This document shows positions 46,267 through 54,472 of a stretch of DNA of 64,000 nucleotides, one piece after another (position 1 is the stretch's first letter; each line of letters starts with the position of its first letter). Made by a program: the position numbers and the translations under genes. Below the pieces are notes generated by a model. That model had not been told where the DNA came from. It was given only the letters and a program-made list of their open reading frames with translations, and ran no database searches. This DNA comes from Mycobacterium sp. BK086 (GTDB lineage Bacteria > Actinomycetota > Actinomycetes > Mycobacteriales > Mycobacteriaceae), in assembly GCA_004362315.1 (NCBI GenBank), contig SNWL01000006.1, positions 496,001-560,000 on the forward strand. Reading direction: 5' to 3'.

Positions 46267-47520
46267 ATGTCAGCCGCACCGAAGGGGCCCGGCCATATCC
46301 GGCTGACATCACACCACGGCGCCGACGATGCCCCGGCGATCCACTGGGGCGCGGCCACGGCTCGCGAGCGTGGGCCGCTGATCGGAACCACCAGCACCCG
46401 CAGCCACCGCAACGTGATCGGCACCCACAGCGGCTCCTATAGCGTGTACCGCGCCCTGGCTGTCGCCGCCGGTGCGCTATCGCGCGAGCACCGGGCCGAT
46501 CTGACCAACACCTCCCCCACCGACAGCATCGGCCCGTATCCGCAGTGGAGTCGCCCCGAGGCGATCGTCAGCCTGGACCCATGGGGCGCCATGGTGGCCG
46601 ATGCGTTCGCCGCCGAACTGGCAGCCGGCCAGGACATCCGCCCGACCATCGCGGTCACCAAGGCGCACGTGATCCTGCCGGAGATCGCCGACGCCATCGA
46701 GAAGGGCCGGCTCGTTCCCGACGGAAAGGTGCTGCTGCCCAGCGGAGCCGCGCTGGTGACCAAGGCCGCGATCGAGCCGGTCTGGTATCTGCCCGGTGTC
46801 GCGGAACGTTTCGGTTGCAGCGAGGCCCACTTGCGCCGGGTGCTGTTCGAAGAGACCGGCGGCATGTATCCCGAGCTGGTCACCCGCTCCGATCTGGAGG
46901 TCTTCCTTCCGCCGATCGGCGGGCAGACCCTGTACATCTTCGGCGCCCCAACCGATCTCGCCGATCCCACCGTGGAGCTGACCGCCCGGGTGCACGACGA
47001 ATGCAACGGTTCGGATGTGTTCGGCTCCGACATCTGCACGTGCCGGCCATATCTGACGCATGCGCTCGAGGAGTGCATCCTGGGTGCGCAGCGCGGCGGG
47101 GTCGGGTTGGTCGCGTACTCGCGCAAGGAAGGCCGCGCACTGGGTGAGGTGACCAAGTTCCTGGTATACAACGCCCGTAAGCGCCAGGAGGGCGGCGACA
47201 CTGCCGAGGCGTACTTCGCCCGCACCGAATGCGTTGCCGGAGTGCAAGACATGCGTTTCCAGGAGCTGATGCCAGATGTGCTGCACTGGCTGGGAATACA
47301 AAAGATCCACCGCCTGGTCTCGATGAGCAACATGAAGTACGACGCCATCGTCGGGTCAGGGATCGAGGTGGGCGAGCGTGTCAACATTCCCGACGAGCTG
47401 ATCCCGCCCGACGCCAGGGTGGAGATCGACGCCAAGATGGCCGCCGGCTACTTCACTCCCGGCCCGGTTCCCGATGCCGATGAGCTGAAAAAGGCCAAGG
47501 GCCGAGGACTGGAGGGCTGA
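46267..47520 (+). CDS. URC1-type GTP cyclohydrolase II-like protein of uracil catabolism
   Basis: 417 residues. The C-terminal half carries a GTP-cyclohydrolase-II-like domain with the zinc-Cys pattern EC-(10)-C-x-C in RVHDECNGSDVFGSDICTC, then LEECILGAQRGGVGLVAYSRKEGRALGE. The N-terminal ~200 residues (HWGAATARERGPLIGTTS, GTHSGSYSVYRALAVAAG, SPTDSIGPYPQWSRPEAIVSLDPWG) are specific to Urc1. The gene is not the riboflavin enzyme: it stands with a DUF1688 (URC4) gene and uracil phosphoribosyltransferase. It acts on UMP/uridine-derived rings in the yeast route to ribosylurea. An ACGAGGAGGGCAC ribosome site sets the ATG. TGATG overlap with the next gene. Confidence 0.85.
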   Translation: MSAAPKGPGHIRLTSHHGADDAPAIHWGAATARERGPLIGTTSTRSHRNVIGTHSGSYSVYRALAVAAGALSREHRADLTNTSPTDSIGPYPQWSRPEAIVSLDPWGAMVADAFAAELAAGQDIRPTIAVTKAHVILPEIADAIEKGRLVPDGKVLLPSGAALVTKAAIEPVWYLPGVAERFGCSEAHLRRVLFEETGGMYPELVTRSDLEVFLPPIGGQTLYIFGAPTDLADPTVELTARVHDECNGSDVFGSDICTCRPYLTHALEECILGAQRGGVGLVAYSRKEGRALGEVTKFLVYNARKRQEGGDTAEAYFARTECVAGVQDMRFQELMPDVLHWLGIQKIHRLVSMSNMKYDAIVGSGIEVGERVNIPDELIPPDARVEIDAKMAAGYFTPGPVPDADELKKAKGRGLEG

Positions 47521-48743
47521 TGGGTTCGGCCATCGAGGTCGACCTCGACAGCCCGGCGGGCGCCGCGGCGGCGCTGCGCAACACCCACACCATCCGGAAG
47601 CGGGCTACGGCGCTGACCGAACGTGCCCGCGCCGGCGAATCGCAGTGGTTCACCGTGCACGACGACGAACTAGCCTCGGCCGCAACACTGGTCGCCGACG
47701 TCACACGAAGCAGCTACCCCGATCTGCAGATCCCGTTCCACAGCCGATGGCGCCATTTCGAGGCCGGCGGGGTAGATCGCAAAGAACTGTTGGCGAACGC
47801 CGACGCCCGCGCACTGGTCGACCTGACCGTGGTCAGCGTGCTGCTCGATGCCGGTGCGGGACCGGACTGGTTCTACGTCGAATCCGAGACCGGTCTTCGG
47901 CTGGGGCGTTCGGAAGGTCTGGGGGTGGCCAGCTTTCACGCATTCACCGCGGGCCTGTTCTCGTCGGACCCCAGCGATCCACTGCGCGTCGATGCCGCGG
48001 GGCTGACCGGTCTGACCGCGGCACGACTCGGCGACGCCTTTCAGGCCGGCGCCGCCAACCCGCTGGTCGGCCTCGACGGCCGGGTGGCGATCCTGCGTCG
48101 GCTGGGGGCGGCCTTGTCCGCCATGCCGGAGGTGTTCGGGGCCGACGGCAGACCCGGCGGGTTGCTGGACGCGGTGCGAACTGCGGGAAGCAGCACCGTG
48201 CGAGCCCATGACATCCTCGCGGTGATCCTGACGTCATTGGCACCAATATGGCCTAGCGGCAACATGATCGGGGATCAACCACTCGGCGACTGCTGGCGCC
48301 ACCCGGCGCTGGACGGGCCGGGACTCACCGCGGGGTGGATTCCATTTCACAAGCTGTCGCAATGGCTCACCTACTCCTTGCTCGAACCGTTCACCTGGGC
48401 TGGGCTGACGGTCACCGACCTCGACGAGTTGACCGGCCTGCCCGAGTACCGCAACGGCGGCCTGTTGCTGGACAGCGCAGTACTCCGCCTGCGGGATAAC
48501 GCTCTGGCATCTCAAACATGGACCCCCGCAGATGAATTGGTGGTCGAGTGGCGTGCGCTGACGGTGGCACTGCTCGACGAGCTGGCCCCGCTGGTCCGCG
48601 AACAGCTCGGGGTGGACCCCGCCCGGATGCCGCTGGCCCGGGTGTTGGAGGGCGGTACGTGGGCCGCGGGGCGGCAGCTGGCCCAACGGTTACGTGGGGG
48701 GCTGCCGCCACTATCCATCGCCAGTGATGGCACGGTGTTCTGA
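47520..48743 (+). CDS. DUF1688 (URC4-type) protein of uracil catabolism
   Basis: 407 residues matching the DUF1688 family: [87 protein letters not shown] and [24 protein letters not shown]. In yeast, Urc4 is needed with Urc1 to open the pyrimidine ring to ribosylurea; the chemistry is not well settled. The ATG overlaps the URC1 stop and its own stop overlaps the upp start (TGATG each time), so the three proteins are made as a coupled set. Confidence 0.85.
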   Translation: MGSAIEVDLDSPAGAAAALRNTHTIRKRATALTERARAGESQWFTVHDDELASAATLVADVTRSSYPDLQIPFHSRWRHFEAGGVDRKELLANADARALVDLTVVSVLLDAGAGPDWFYVESETGLRLGRSEGLGVASFHAFTAGLFSSDPSDPLRVDAAGLTGLTAARLGDAFQAGAANPLVGLDGRVAILRRLGAALSAMPEVFGADGRPGGLLDAVRTAGSSTVRAHDILAVILTSLAPIWPSGNMIGDQPLGDCWRHPALDGPGLTAGWIPFHKLSQWLTYSLLEPFTWAGLTVTDLDELTGLPEYRNGGLLLDSAVLRLRDNALASQTWTPADELVVEWRALTVALLDELAPLVREQLGVDPARMPLARVLEGGTWAAGRQLAQRLRGGLPPLSIASDGTVF

Positions 48744-49372
48744 TGCGCAACGTCCACGTCATCGACCACCCGCTGGTACAGCACAAGCTGACCTTGATGC
48801 GGCGGGCGGAAACGTCCACCAATACGTTCCGCAGGCTCGCCAACGAGATGGCCACGCTGTTGGCCTACGAGGTGCTGCGCGATACCCCGACCCACGAGAT
48901 CGAGGTGCGCACCCCGCTGGAGACCACGACCGGCACCGTCATCGACGGCAAGAAACTGGTGTTCGTCTCCATCCTGCGGGCCGGCACCGGGATCCTGGAT
49001 GGGATGTTGACCGTCGTACCCGGCGCCCGCGTCGGGCACATCGGGCTGTACCGGGATCCGAAAACGCTTGTCGCCGTGGAGTACTACTTCAAGATGCCCA
49101 GCGACCTGCAGGAGCGCGAGGTCGTCATCGTCGACCCCATGCTGGCCACCGGCAATTCGGCGGTCGCAGCGGTCGACCGGCTCAAGGAATTTCGGCCCCG
49201 GTCCATCAAATTCGTCTGCCTGCTCACCTGTCCGGAAGGCATCGCCGCGCTGCACGACGCCCATCCCGAGGTACCGATCTACACCGCCGCAGTCGACCGC
49301 GGGCTCGACGAGCACAGCTATATCGTGCCGGGCCTCGGCGATGCCGGTGACCGGTTGTTCGGCACCAAATAG
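48743..49372 (+). CDS. upp: Uracil phosphoribosyltransferase
   Basis: 209 residues. [34 protein letters not shown] opens the protein. The PRPP-binding loop is [22 protein letters not shown], and the uracil-binding C-terminus reads [30 protein letters not shown]. It makes UMP from uracil and PRPP. Its place after the URC1 and URC4 genes argues that here it feeds uracil into degradation (the URC6 role) as well as salvage. Confidence 0.95.
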   Translation: MRNVHVIDHPLVQHKLTLMRRAETSTNTFRRLANEMATLLAYEVLRDTPTHEIEVRTPLETTTGTVIDGKKLVFVSILRAGTGILDGMLTVVPGARVGHIGLYRDPKTLVAVEYYFKMPSDLQEREVVIVDPMLATGNSAVAAVDRLKEFRPRSIKFVCLLTCPEGIAALHDAHPEVPIYTAAVDRGLDEHSYIVPGLGDAGDRLFGTK

Positions 49373-49420
49373 GGTGCTAATACTCAGTCCTGACGACAGT
49401 TTGTGGACCACCGACTCATA

Positions 49421-49434
49421 GCCGACTCGTCGGC
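49421..49434. terminator. Short hairpin between convergent upp and multicopper oxidase genes
   Basis: GCCGAC-TC-GTCGGC is a perfect dyad (effective loop CTCG) in the 79-base convergent gap. It is small and no T tract follows, so a terminator role is tentative. Confidence 0.35.
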
Positions 49435-49451
49435 AACATCTCCTATCTCGG

Positions 49452-50993
49452 TCATTCAACATAGTTCAGGGTGGTCATCATCCCGGCGTCCATGTGATAG
49501 CCGTTGTGGCAGTGCAGCATCCAGTCGCCGGGGTTATCGGCGACGAACCTGACCGAGACGCTCTGCATCGGTTTGACGATCACGGTGTCCTTCCGCGGCC
49601 CAGCACTACCGTCAGCCCTGATCACCTGGAAGGTGTGGCCGTGCAAGTGCATCGGATGCCACATCATGGTCTGGTTGGTGAACGTCAGAGTGGTGTGTTG
49701 ACCCTGACGGACGGCCAGCGGGACTGTCTGGTCATAGGGCCGACCGTTGATCTTCCAGTCGTACTGCATCATCCCGCCCGTCAACCGGGCCTCCATCGCG
49801 AGGTCGCTTCGGTCAGACAACTGGAGTTCCCTTGCGGCGGTGAAGGTATCCACTGTACCCACACGCCCCGTCAGTTCCGGAGGACGGAAGGCGACATCCG
49901 GAGCGCTGCCGCCTCCGGTCGACAGCAGGGCGCGGGCGACAGCGTTCTTCCCCTCAGCGGAAGCGACGAGCGGAAACACGCCGTCGCCGGCGGTCACGAG
50001 GACGTCGTAGCGCTCCCCCATTCCCAGCAGGACGGCATCGACGTCGGTGGGCACGACGGGGAAGCCGTCGGTATGAGTGACCGTCATGCGGTGCCCCGCG
50101 AGCGCGACGCGGAAGGCGGTGTCGGCCGCGGCGTTGATGATGCGGATACGGATCCGCTGTCCGGGTCTTGCGCTGAACATCGTTGCGGCTGAGGGGATGC
50201 GACCATTGATGATGTAGTACGGGTAGCTGACGTCGCCGGCGTCGCCGCCGAGCAGTTCACTGGGTCCGACCCCACCGACACCGGGGGTGCCGGGCATAGC
50301 TCCCATACCACCCATACCCGGCATGTGGCCCATGCCGCCCATGCCCGGCATGTGCCCCATGCCACCCATTGATCGCAGCCCCTTGAATATCTCTGCGGGG
50401 CTGGTGCCAACACCAGACGTCCAGTCGTCGAGCATCACGATCCACTCGGCGTCATAGCGGCCCGGGTCGGCCGGGTCGTCGATGATGACCGGCACATACA
50501 GGCCGTAGTCGGTGTCCAGCCCGGTATGCGGATGGGCCCAGTACGTTCCGGGAAACGGGGAACTGAACCGGTAGGTGAAGCTGGATCCCGGGGCGATGTT
50601 GGGAGTAGCCGGAGCGGCCCCGTCCATGTCGTTGCGCAAGGCAATCCCGTGCCAGTGCACCGAGGACGGGTGATCAAGCGCATTGTCGACGGTGATCGCG
50701 ATGTCGTCGCCGACGCTAGCCCGAATCAGCGGGCCCGGAACCTGCTGGTTGTAGGTCAGCGTGCGCGCCTTGGTACCGCCCAGGTCGATGTCAGCCGCTC
50801 CCGCGGCGAGGCGGGCGGTGACCGTCCTGCCCGTGTGCGGCCGAGCCGCCTCCGCGGCGGCAACTTCACCTGGTCTCGTGGAGCCGCCAGAGGCGGAGCG
50901 GCTGCAGGCGACCAAAGCCGCGCCCCCGAGCACACTGGCGGCAAGAAAGCCGCGTCGAGTCATGGGTGACTCGATGAGTGGCCGTCGACTCAT
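49452..50993 (-). CDS. mmcO: Tat-exported multicopper oxidase, MmcO-like
   Basis: 513 residues. The N-terminus has a twin-Arg signal (MTRRGFLAASVLGG) ending in a lipobox-like LVACS. All four copper-ligand clusters are present: VHWHGIAL, YWAHPHTG, HPMHLHGHTF and HCHNGYHMDAGMM. A Met/Gly/His-rich insertion (about residues 205-235; GMGHMPGMGGMGHMPGMG) resembles copper-binding Met loops of CueO. It probably oxidises toxic Cu(I) outside the membrane. ATG 50993 has a GGGAG ribosome site; a second ATG at 50963 starts the Tat motif directly. Confidence 0.93.
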   Translation of the reverse strand: MSRRPLIESPMTRRGFLAASVLGGAALVACSRSASGGSTRPGEVAAAEAARPHTGRTVTARLAAGAADIDLGGTKARTLTYNQQVPGPLIRASVGDDIAITVDNALDHPSSVHWHGIALRNDMDGAAPATPNIAPGSSFTYRFSSPFPGTYWAHPHTGLDTDYGLYVPVIIDDPADPGRYDAEWIVMLDDWTSGVGTSPAEIFKGLRSMGGMGHMPGMGGMGHMPGMGGMGAMPGTPGVGGVGPSELLGGDAGDVSYPYYIINGRIPSAATMFSARPGQRIRIRIINAAADTAFRVALAGHRMTVTHTDGFPVVPTDVDAVLLGMGERYDVLVTAGDGVFPLVASAEGKNAVARALLSTGGGSAPDVAFRPPELTGRVGTVDTFTAARELQLSDRSDLAMEARLTGGMMQYDWKINGRPYDQTVPLAVRQGQHTTLTFTNQTMMWHPMHLHGHTFQVIRADGSAGPRKDTVIVKPMQSVSVRFVADNPGDWMLHCHNGYHMDAGMMTTLNYVE

Positions 50994-51019
50994 CACCAAT
51001 CCCGTCTCCCGTGATTCCC

Positions 51020-51715
51020 CTACAAGGAGCTCAGGATCTGATTCATGGTGTCGATCTCCTTCTGCTGACTGGTGGCGATCGACTTGGCCAACGCAATGGC
51101 ATCGGTGAACTGGCCGTTCTTGATCTCGCCCTGCGCCATGGTGATCGCGCCCTGGTGGTGCTTGATCATCTGAGCGAGGTACAACTTGCTGGCCTCGACG
51201 CCGTTGGCATTTTGCAACGCCTGCATGTCGGCCATTGACATCATTCCGTCCATACCTGCCATACCTGGCATCATCGAGCCGCTGGGCATGGGCATCGGCA
51301 TTGCCGAGCTGGTCGGCGACACCGTGGCGGTATCGGTGCCGTGCATTCCAGGCATGTTGTTCATCCCCGGCATTCCGGACATCCCCCACTGATTCAGCCA
51401 ACCCTGCATCTGGTCGATCTCCGGCTCCTGCGCGGCCTTGATCTGCTTGGCCAGGTCGATCACCCGCGGGTCGATCCCCTGCTTGGCCAAGACCATGTCG
51501 CTCATCTCAATCGCCTGCTGGTGATGCGGAATCATCATGTGGGCGAACATCATGTCGGACTGGTTGTGCGCGCTTGCCGGCGCCGACGATGAGCTTCGAG
51601 CGGTGGCCTGCGATGACGACGTCGTCTCCTTGGTCCCGGAATTGCTACACGCGCCGATGGCGAACACCGCTGCGAACACCGCCGCTCCGGTCGCCACGAT
51701 CCTTGCCTGCTTCAC
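51020..51715 (-). CDS. DUF305 Met/His-rich lipoprotein
   Basis: 231 residues. The signal peptide ends in a lipobox (AVFAIGACSNS). The two DUF305 halves have paired His-His motifs (HMMIPHHQQAIEMSDMV, AQMIKHHQGAITMAQGE), separated by Met-Pro-rich sequence (MSGMPGMNNMPGMHG, AMPMPMPSGSMMPGMAGMDGMMSM). It is an extracytoplasmic protein likely to bind copper. GTG start with an AAAGGA ribosome site. It lies 26 bases upstream of the multicopper oxidase gene and is probably co-transcribed with it. Confidence 0.9.
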   Translation of the reverse strand: MKQARIVATGAAVFAAVFAIGACSNSGTKETTSSSQATARSSSSAPASAHNQSDMMFAHMMIPHHQQAIEMSDMVLAKQGIDPRVIDLAKQIKAAQEPEIDQMQGWLNQWGMSGMPGMNNMPGMHGTDTATVSPTSSAMPMPMPSGSMMPGMAGMDGMMSMADMQALQNANGVEASKLYLAQMIKHHQGAITMAQGEIKNGQFTDAIALAKSIATSQQKEIDTMNQILSSL

Positions 51716-51774
51716 AGCACATCCTTTCGTCGGATCAACGATCTCGGTCCGTCACCTAGCCTTCCCAGGCTGGA

Positions 51775-51787
51775 TAGGGCTGCCCTA
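51775..51787. promoter_or_regulatory. TAGGG-CTG-CCCTA palindrome upstream of the DUF305 gene
   Basis: A 13-base perfect dyad. An AGCCT-TCCC-AGGCT dyad lies next to it (around 51758-51771). Both lie in the promoter region of the leftward DUF305-mmcO genes and may be sites for a metal-responsive regulator, not identified here. Confidence 0.4.
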
Positions 51788-51846
51788 GTCGTTCTGTGAA
51801 GATTCGATAAAGAACCACGGCGGTCCATTGGTGAACGCCGTCGTAG

Positions 51847-51863
51847 ATACCCCCACGGGGTAT
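51847..51863. promoter_or_regulatory. CsoR/RicR-type copper operator
   Basis: ATACCCC-CAC-GGGGTAT is a perfect 17-base palindrome and also fits the TACCC-N5-GGGTA pattern of the mycobacterial RicR regulon. It lies 25 bases before the copper chaperone start. No CsoR-family repressor gene is in the window, so it would act in trans. Confidence 0.75.
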
Positions 51864-51887
51864 ACACTACGCCGAGGAGGACTCATC

Positions 51888-52148
51888 ATGAGCGTTGCAA
51901 TCCGCGTTGTCGGGATGTCGTGTGACCACTGCGCCAATACGATTCGCCGGGCGGTGTCGGCACTGACGGGAGTGAACCGCGTCGATGTCGACGTGGCAGG
52001 AGGCATTGTCACCGTCGACGGTGACTGCGACGCCTCAGCGGTCGCCGCTGCGATCGCCGACGCGGGCTATACCGCGCTAGGGACAATTGGCCCACGACCC
52101 CCGTTACCGATCGCCGGCTCTTCCGACAACGACTGTTGTTGTGGTTGA
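51888..52148 (+). CDS. Copper chaperone, HMA domain (CopZ-like)
   Basis: 86 residues. The heavy-metal-associated domain has the Cu(I)-binding motif VGMSCDHCANTIRRAV. The C-terminus adds an unusual acidic Cys cluster, SSDNDCCCG, that could bind more copper. A GAGGAGG ribosome site precedes the ATG, and a CsoR/RicR-type palindrome overlaps the promoter. It probably delivers copper to the P1B ATPase encoded 3 kb away. It is the only rightward gene between mmcO and that ATPase. Confidence 0.92.
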   Translation: MSVAIRVVGMSCDHCANTIRRAVSALTGVNRVDVDVAGGIVTVDGDCDASAVAAAIADAGYTALGTIGPRPPLPIAGSSDNDCCCG

Positions 52149-52170
52149 TCATGGTTCGCTGACACGCTCG

Positions 52171-52190
52171 GCATCATCCCTCGATGATGC
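52171..52190. terminator. Bidirectional hairpin terminator
   Basis: GCATCATC-CCTC-GATGATGC, an 8-bp perfect stem with a 4-base loop, lies between the convergent copper chaperone and NlpC/P60 genes and contains the latter's stop codon. Confidence 0.65.
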
Positions 52191-52866
52191 GGGTCACGTA
52201 CGGCGTCATGCCCGCCATCCTGACGGGGGAGATTTTGACCGGCACCCCGGTCTGTTGAGCCTCAAGCATCTGGCCACCGCCGAGGTATATCGCTTCATGC
52301 TGGCTGCCGCCGGGCCCCCAGAACAGTAGATCCCCTCGCCTGGCTTGCGATGGCGGGATCTTGCGGCCTGCGTTGTACTGGTCGCCCGACCATCGCGGCA
52401 GAAGTACACCCACGCCCGCATACGCGTAGCGGGTGAGCCCCGAGCAGTCGAAACCCACTGTGCCGGAACCGGAGTCAATCCCGTTACTCGGACCAGTGAG
52501 ACTCCCCCCGCCCCACGAATACGGAACACCGATCTGTGTGCCGGCGCGGCGTATGACGTATTCGATCGCCTGGCTGCCGGAAACACGTCGACCCGCGGCG
52601 GGCGCGACGCCGGTGTCGGTACCGGCCAGGCCGAGACTCTGCAGGAAGGACCGTCCGAGGTCCATCGTGGTCTGCACGGCGAGCGTGCTCGCACGAAGTG
52701 ACGCGTTGGCGATCGCCAGCGGGTCACCGGATGCACCCGCACTGATGACGCTGGGAAGCAAGGGATCCCACGCCACCGCGCCGGAATCCGCGACAGCAGG
52801 GATGGAAGGCTGCACGGTCAGCGCCGCGAGTAGGAGACAGACCAGCCGCAGGACTCGGTGGAGCAT
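52174..52866 (-). CDS. Secreted NlpC/P60 peptidoglycan endopeptidase, RipD-like
   Basis: 230 residues. A signal peptide (LRLVCLLLAALTVQPSIPAVADS) is followed by an Ala-rich helical spacer. The NlpC/P60 domain has catalytic Cys in GFDCSGLTRYAYAGVG, His in GGSQHEAIYLGGG and a preceding GVPYSWGGGSLTGP. It probably cuts stem peptides or binds peptidoglycan. Its upstream DNA holds candidate BlaI sites, and it may belong to the BlaR-BlaI regulon encoded just upstream. Confidence 0.88.
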   Translation of the reverse strand: MLHRVLRLVCLLLAALTVQPSIPAVADSGAVAWDPLLPSVISAGASGDPLAIANASLRASTLAVQTTMDLGRSFLQSLGLAGTDTGVAPAAGRRVSGSQAIEYVIRRAGTQIGVPYSWGGGSLTGPSNGIDSGSGTVGFDCSGLTRYAYAGVGVLLPRWSGDQYNAGRKIPPSQARRGDLLFWGPGGSQHEAIYLGGGQMLEAQQTGVPVKISPVRMAGMTPYVTRIIEG

Positions 52867-52913
52867 CTTCGATCACGTCCTTGCTCTGTTGGTTCATACA
52901 TACGGCTTTAATT

Positions 52914-52936
52914 AGTACGTAGTTACTCCGTAGTTG
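52914..52936. promoter_or_regulatory. Candidate BlaI-type operator upstream of the NlpC/P60 gene
   Basis: AGTA-CGTAGT-TACT is a dyad (52914-52927). On the leftward strand the sequence contains two direct AACTACG copies spaced by about one helical turn. This TAC/GTA-rich pattern resembles BlaI/MecI sites. The BlaI gene lies about 100 bases upstream. Confidence 0.4.
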
Positions 52937-53028
52937 TGAACCGTAGCAGTGACGGGCGGGCACTCACACCCGCGTCTCATATCGCTTGAGTAACGATCCC
53001 CCCTGAGGGCGTGTCGAATTCGACCGAG

Positions 53029-53418
53029 CTACTTCTCGTCGGTCTTGCCCGTCCGTCTTGCCAAACGCCGCAAGGCGGCCCGGAGGCCCTCAGACTCCTC
53101 ATCATCCATCTGCGCGACGAAGTGAGCGAGCACCAGTTCGGGGCGGCCACCGCCTTCAAGCGCCTCACGCATCAGGCTCGCGGTGTGTTCTTCGCGGGTC
53201 ATGACGGCCCAATACCGGTAGGCGCGGCCATCTTTCTCCCGGTCAAGCCAGCCTTTGGCGTGCAGGTTATCCATTGTCGACATCACCGTGGTGTAGGCGA
53301 TCCGCCGTTCAGCGGCGAGCTCGTCGAAAATCTCCCGCACCGTGACGGTGTAGGGGTCGCGATCCCAGACCTTCGCCATGACGGTGGCCTCAAGCTCGCC
53401 GAATCCCCGAACCCTCAT
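53029..53418 (-). CDS. blaI: BlaI/MecI/CopY-family transcriptional repressor
   Basis: 129 residues. The winged-helix domain shows FGELEATVMAKVWDRD, VTVREIFDELAAERRIAYTTVMSTMDNLHAKGWLDREKDGRAYRYWAV. The C-terminal dimerisation helices follow. In this family a BlaR1 protease normally cleaves the repressor; CopY members respond to copper, but the CopY Cys motif (CxCx4CxC) is not present here. ATG 53418 has a GAGGATC ribosome site. It lies 54 bases after the BlaR1-like gene. Confidence 0.9.
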   Translation of the reverse strand: MRVRGFGELEATVMAKVWDRDPYTVTVREIFDELAAERRIAYTTVMSTMDNLHAKGWLDREKDGRAYRYWAVMTREEHTASLMREALEGGGRPELVLAHFVAQMDDEESEGLRAALRRLARRTGKTDEK

Positions 53419-53472
53419 GTTGATCCTCAACTTTCATTGGGGTGGTGCAACATTCGCCATAACAGATGGGGA

Positions 53473-54384
53473 TCACGGTCCACACGACGCGAGACCAACA
53501 CCAACTACCAAGACTCCCAACGCCAATGCCGTTGCGATGATCACCGCAGCCCGAGTCCTTGATCGGGCTCGGTGCGGCGTGCCGTCAGGAGTGTGTCTTG
53601 TCAGGCGTGTCAACCTCAATTGCGCACACTCCCCGGCGATCCCGAGCGCGACGGCAGGCGCGGCCGCGTGCTGAAGAGCCTGGATTGCCTGCCGAACCGG
53701 CCACGTGCCATGGATTCGCGCAGCTTGGGCATCGGCATCCAATTCGATAAGGGTACGCACCAGCGACGGCGACTGCCGCATCAGAGGCAACCAGCCGATA
53801 CCCCGGGACAACGCCTGCGCCACCGCGATGAACACGTGATGACGCCCGCGGAGATGGGCCTTCTCGTGGGAGTCGACGGCACTCACCGCGCCCTGCCCCA
53901 GGCGATTGCGAACTCCGACACTCATCACAACCAGAGGCGGGTTGCCCACCAAACTGTAGGCGTGTAGCTCGGGCGTTGGCAGCCACAGAACCGAACCTGG
54001 CCGCGGTGCCCGTCCTGTCAACAGCCAAGCCAGCTCGACATGTCGGGCGTGAACCCGGCGACGGTGTCGTGCGGTGCTTCCCAGCTGCCATGTTCCGGCA
54101 ATGACGGCGATGGCAACGGCAGCGCCACTGAGCGACGCCGCGACGGAATCTGCCCATCTCGGCACGCCAGAATTGGCTGGTAGCCAACAACCATGAATAA
54201 GGTGGACCACAACGGGCAGTGCGGTCGCGGACACCGCAAGACATACCAGGATTGCCCAGAGGGTCAGCAACAGTCCCGCATCGACATTCCGCCGCATCCC
54301 GCGGCGCAGAAGTGGCGGCGACAACACCCCGGCGAGAAGGCCGCCGATTGTCCATAGAACAGCGCCTGTCATTGGCCGCGCCAC
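53473..54384 (-). CDS. blaR: BlaR1-like M56-family membrane metalloprotease
   Basis: About 303 residues with several membrane helices (MTGAVLWTIGGLLAGVLSPPLL, LLTLWAILVCLAVSATALPVVVH, a C-terminal VIIATALALGVLVVGVGLASC). The zinc site is HEKAH in SAVDSHEKAHLRGRHHVFIA, followed by ELDADAQAARIHG. There is no penicillin-binding sensor domain, so it resembles the short mycobacterial BlaR (Rv1845c type). The GTG at 54384 has a GGAGAGAGG ribosome site; ATG 54372 is an alternative. It precedes blaI, the reverse of the usual order. Confidence 0.85.
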   Translation of the reverse strand: MARPMTGAVLWTIGGLLAGVLSPPLLRRGMRRNVDAGLLLTLWAILVCLAVSATALPVVVHLIHGCWLPANSGVPRWADSVAASLSGAAVAIAVIAGTWQLGSTARHRRRVHARHVELAWLLTGRAPRPGSVLWLPTPELHAYSLVGNPPLVVMSVGVRNRLGQGAVSAVDSHEKAHLRGRHHVFIAVAQALSRGIGWLPLMRQSPSLVRTLIELDADAQAARIHGTWPVRQAIQALQHAAAPAVALGIAGECAQLRLTRLTRHTPDGTPHRARSRTRAAVIIATALALGVLVVGVGLASCGP

Positions 54385-54472
54385 CCCTCTCTCCGCCTCA
54401 CATAGACGGCTGCCCCGCCACCTACTGAGTTCGACAGTAGTCGAATCTCGGTTGTCGCGGCCCAGATCCGTT

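Noticed and set aside
46267..47520. Riboflavin-pathway GTP cyclohydrolase II (ribA)
   Set aside because: The large extra N-terminal domain and the URC4/upp neighbours fit Urc1 better, and no rib genes are nearby.
50285..50375. Non-coding tandem repeat
   Set aside because: The repeats are in frame within the multicopper oxidase and encode a Met-rich loop.
53029..53418. CopY copper repressor
   Set aside because: The fold is BlaI/CopY, but the CopY metal-binding Cys motif is missing and an M56 protease gene is adjacent, so BlaI is the better call.
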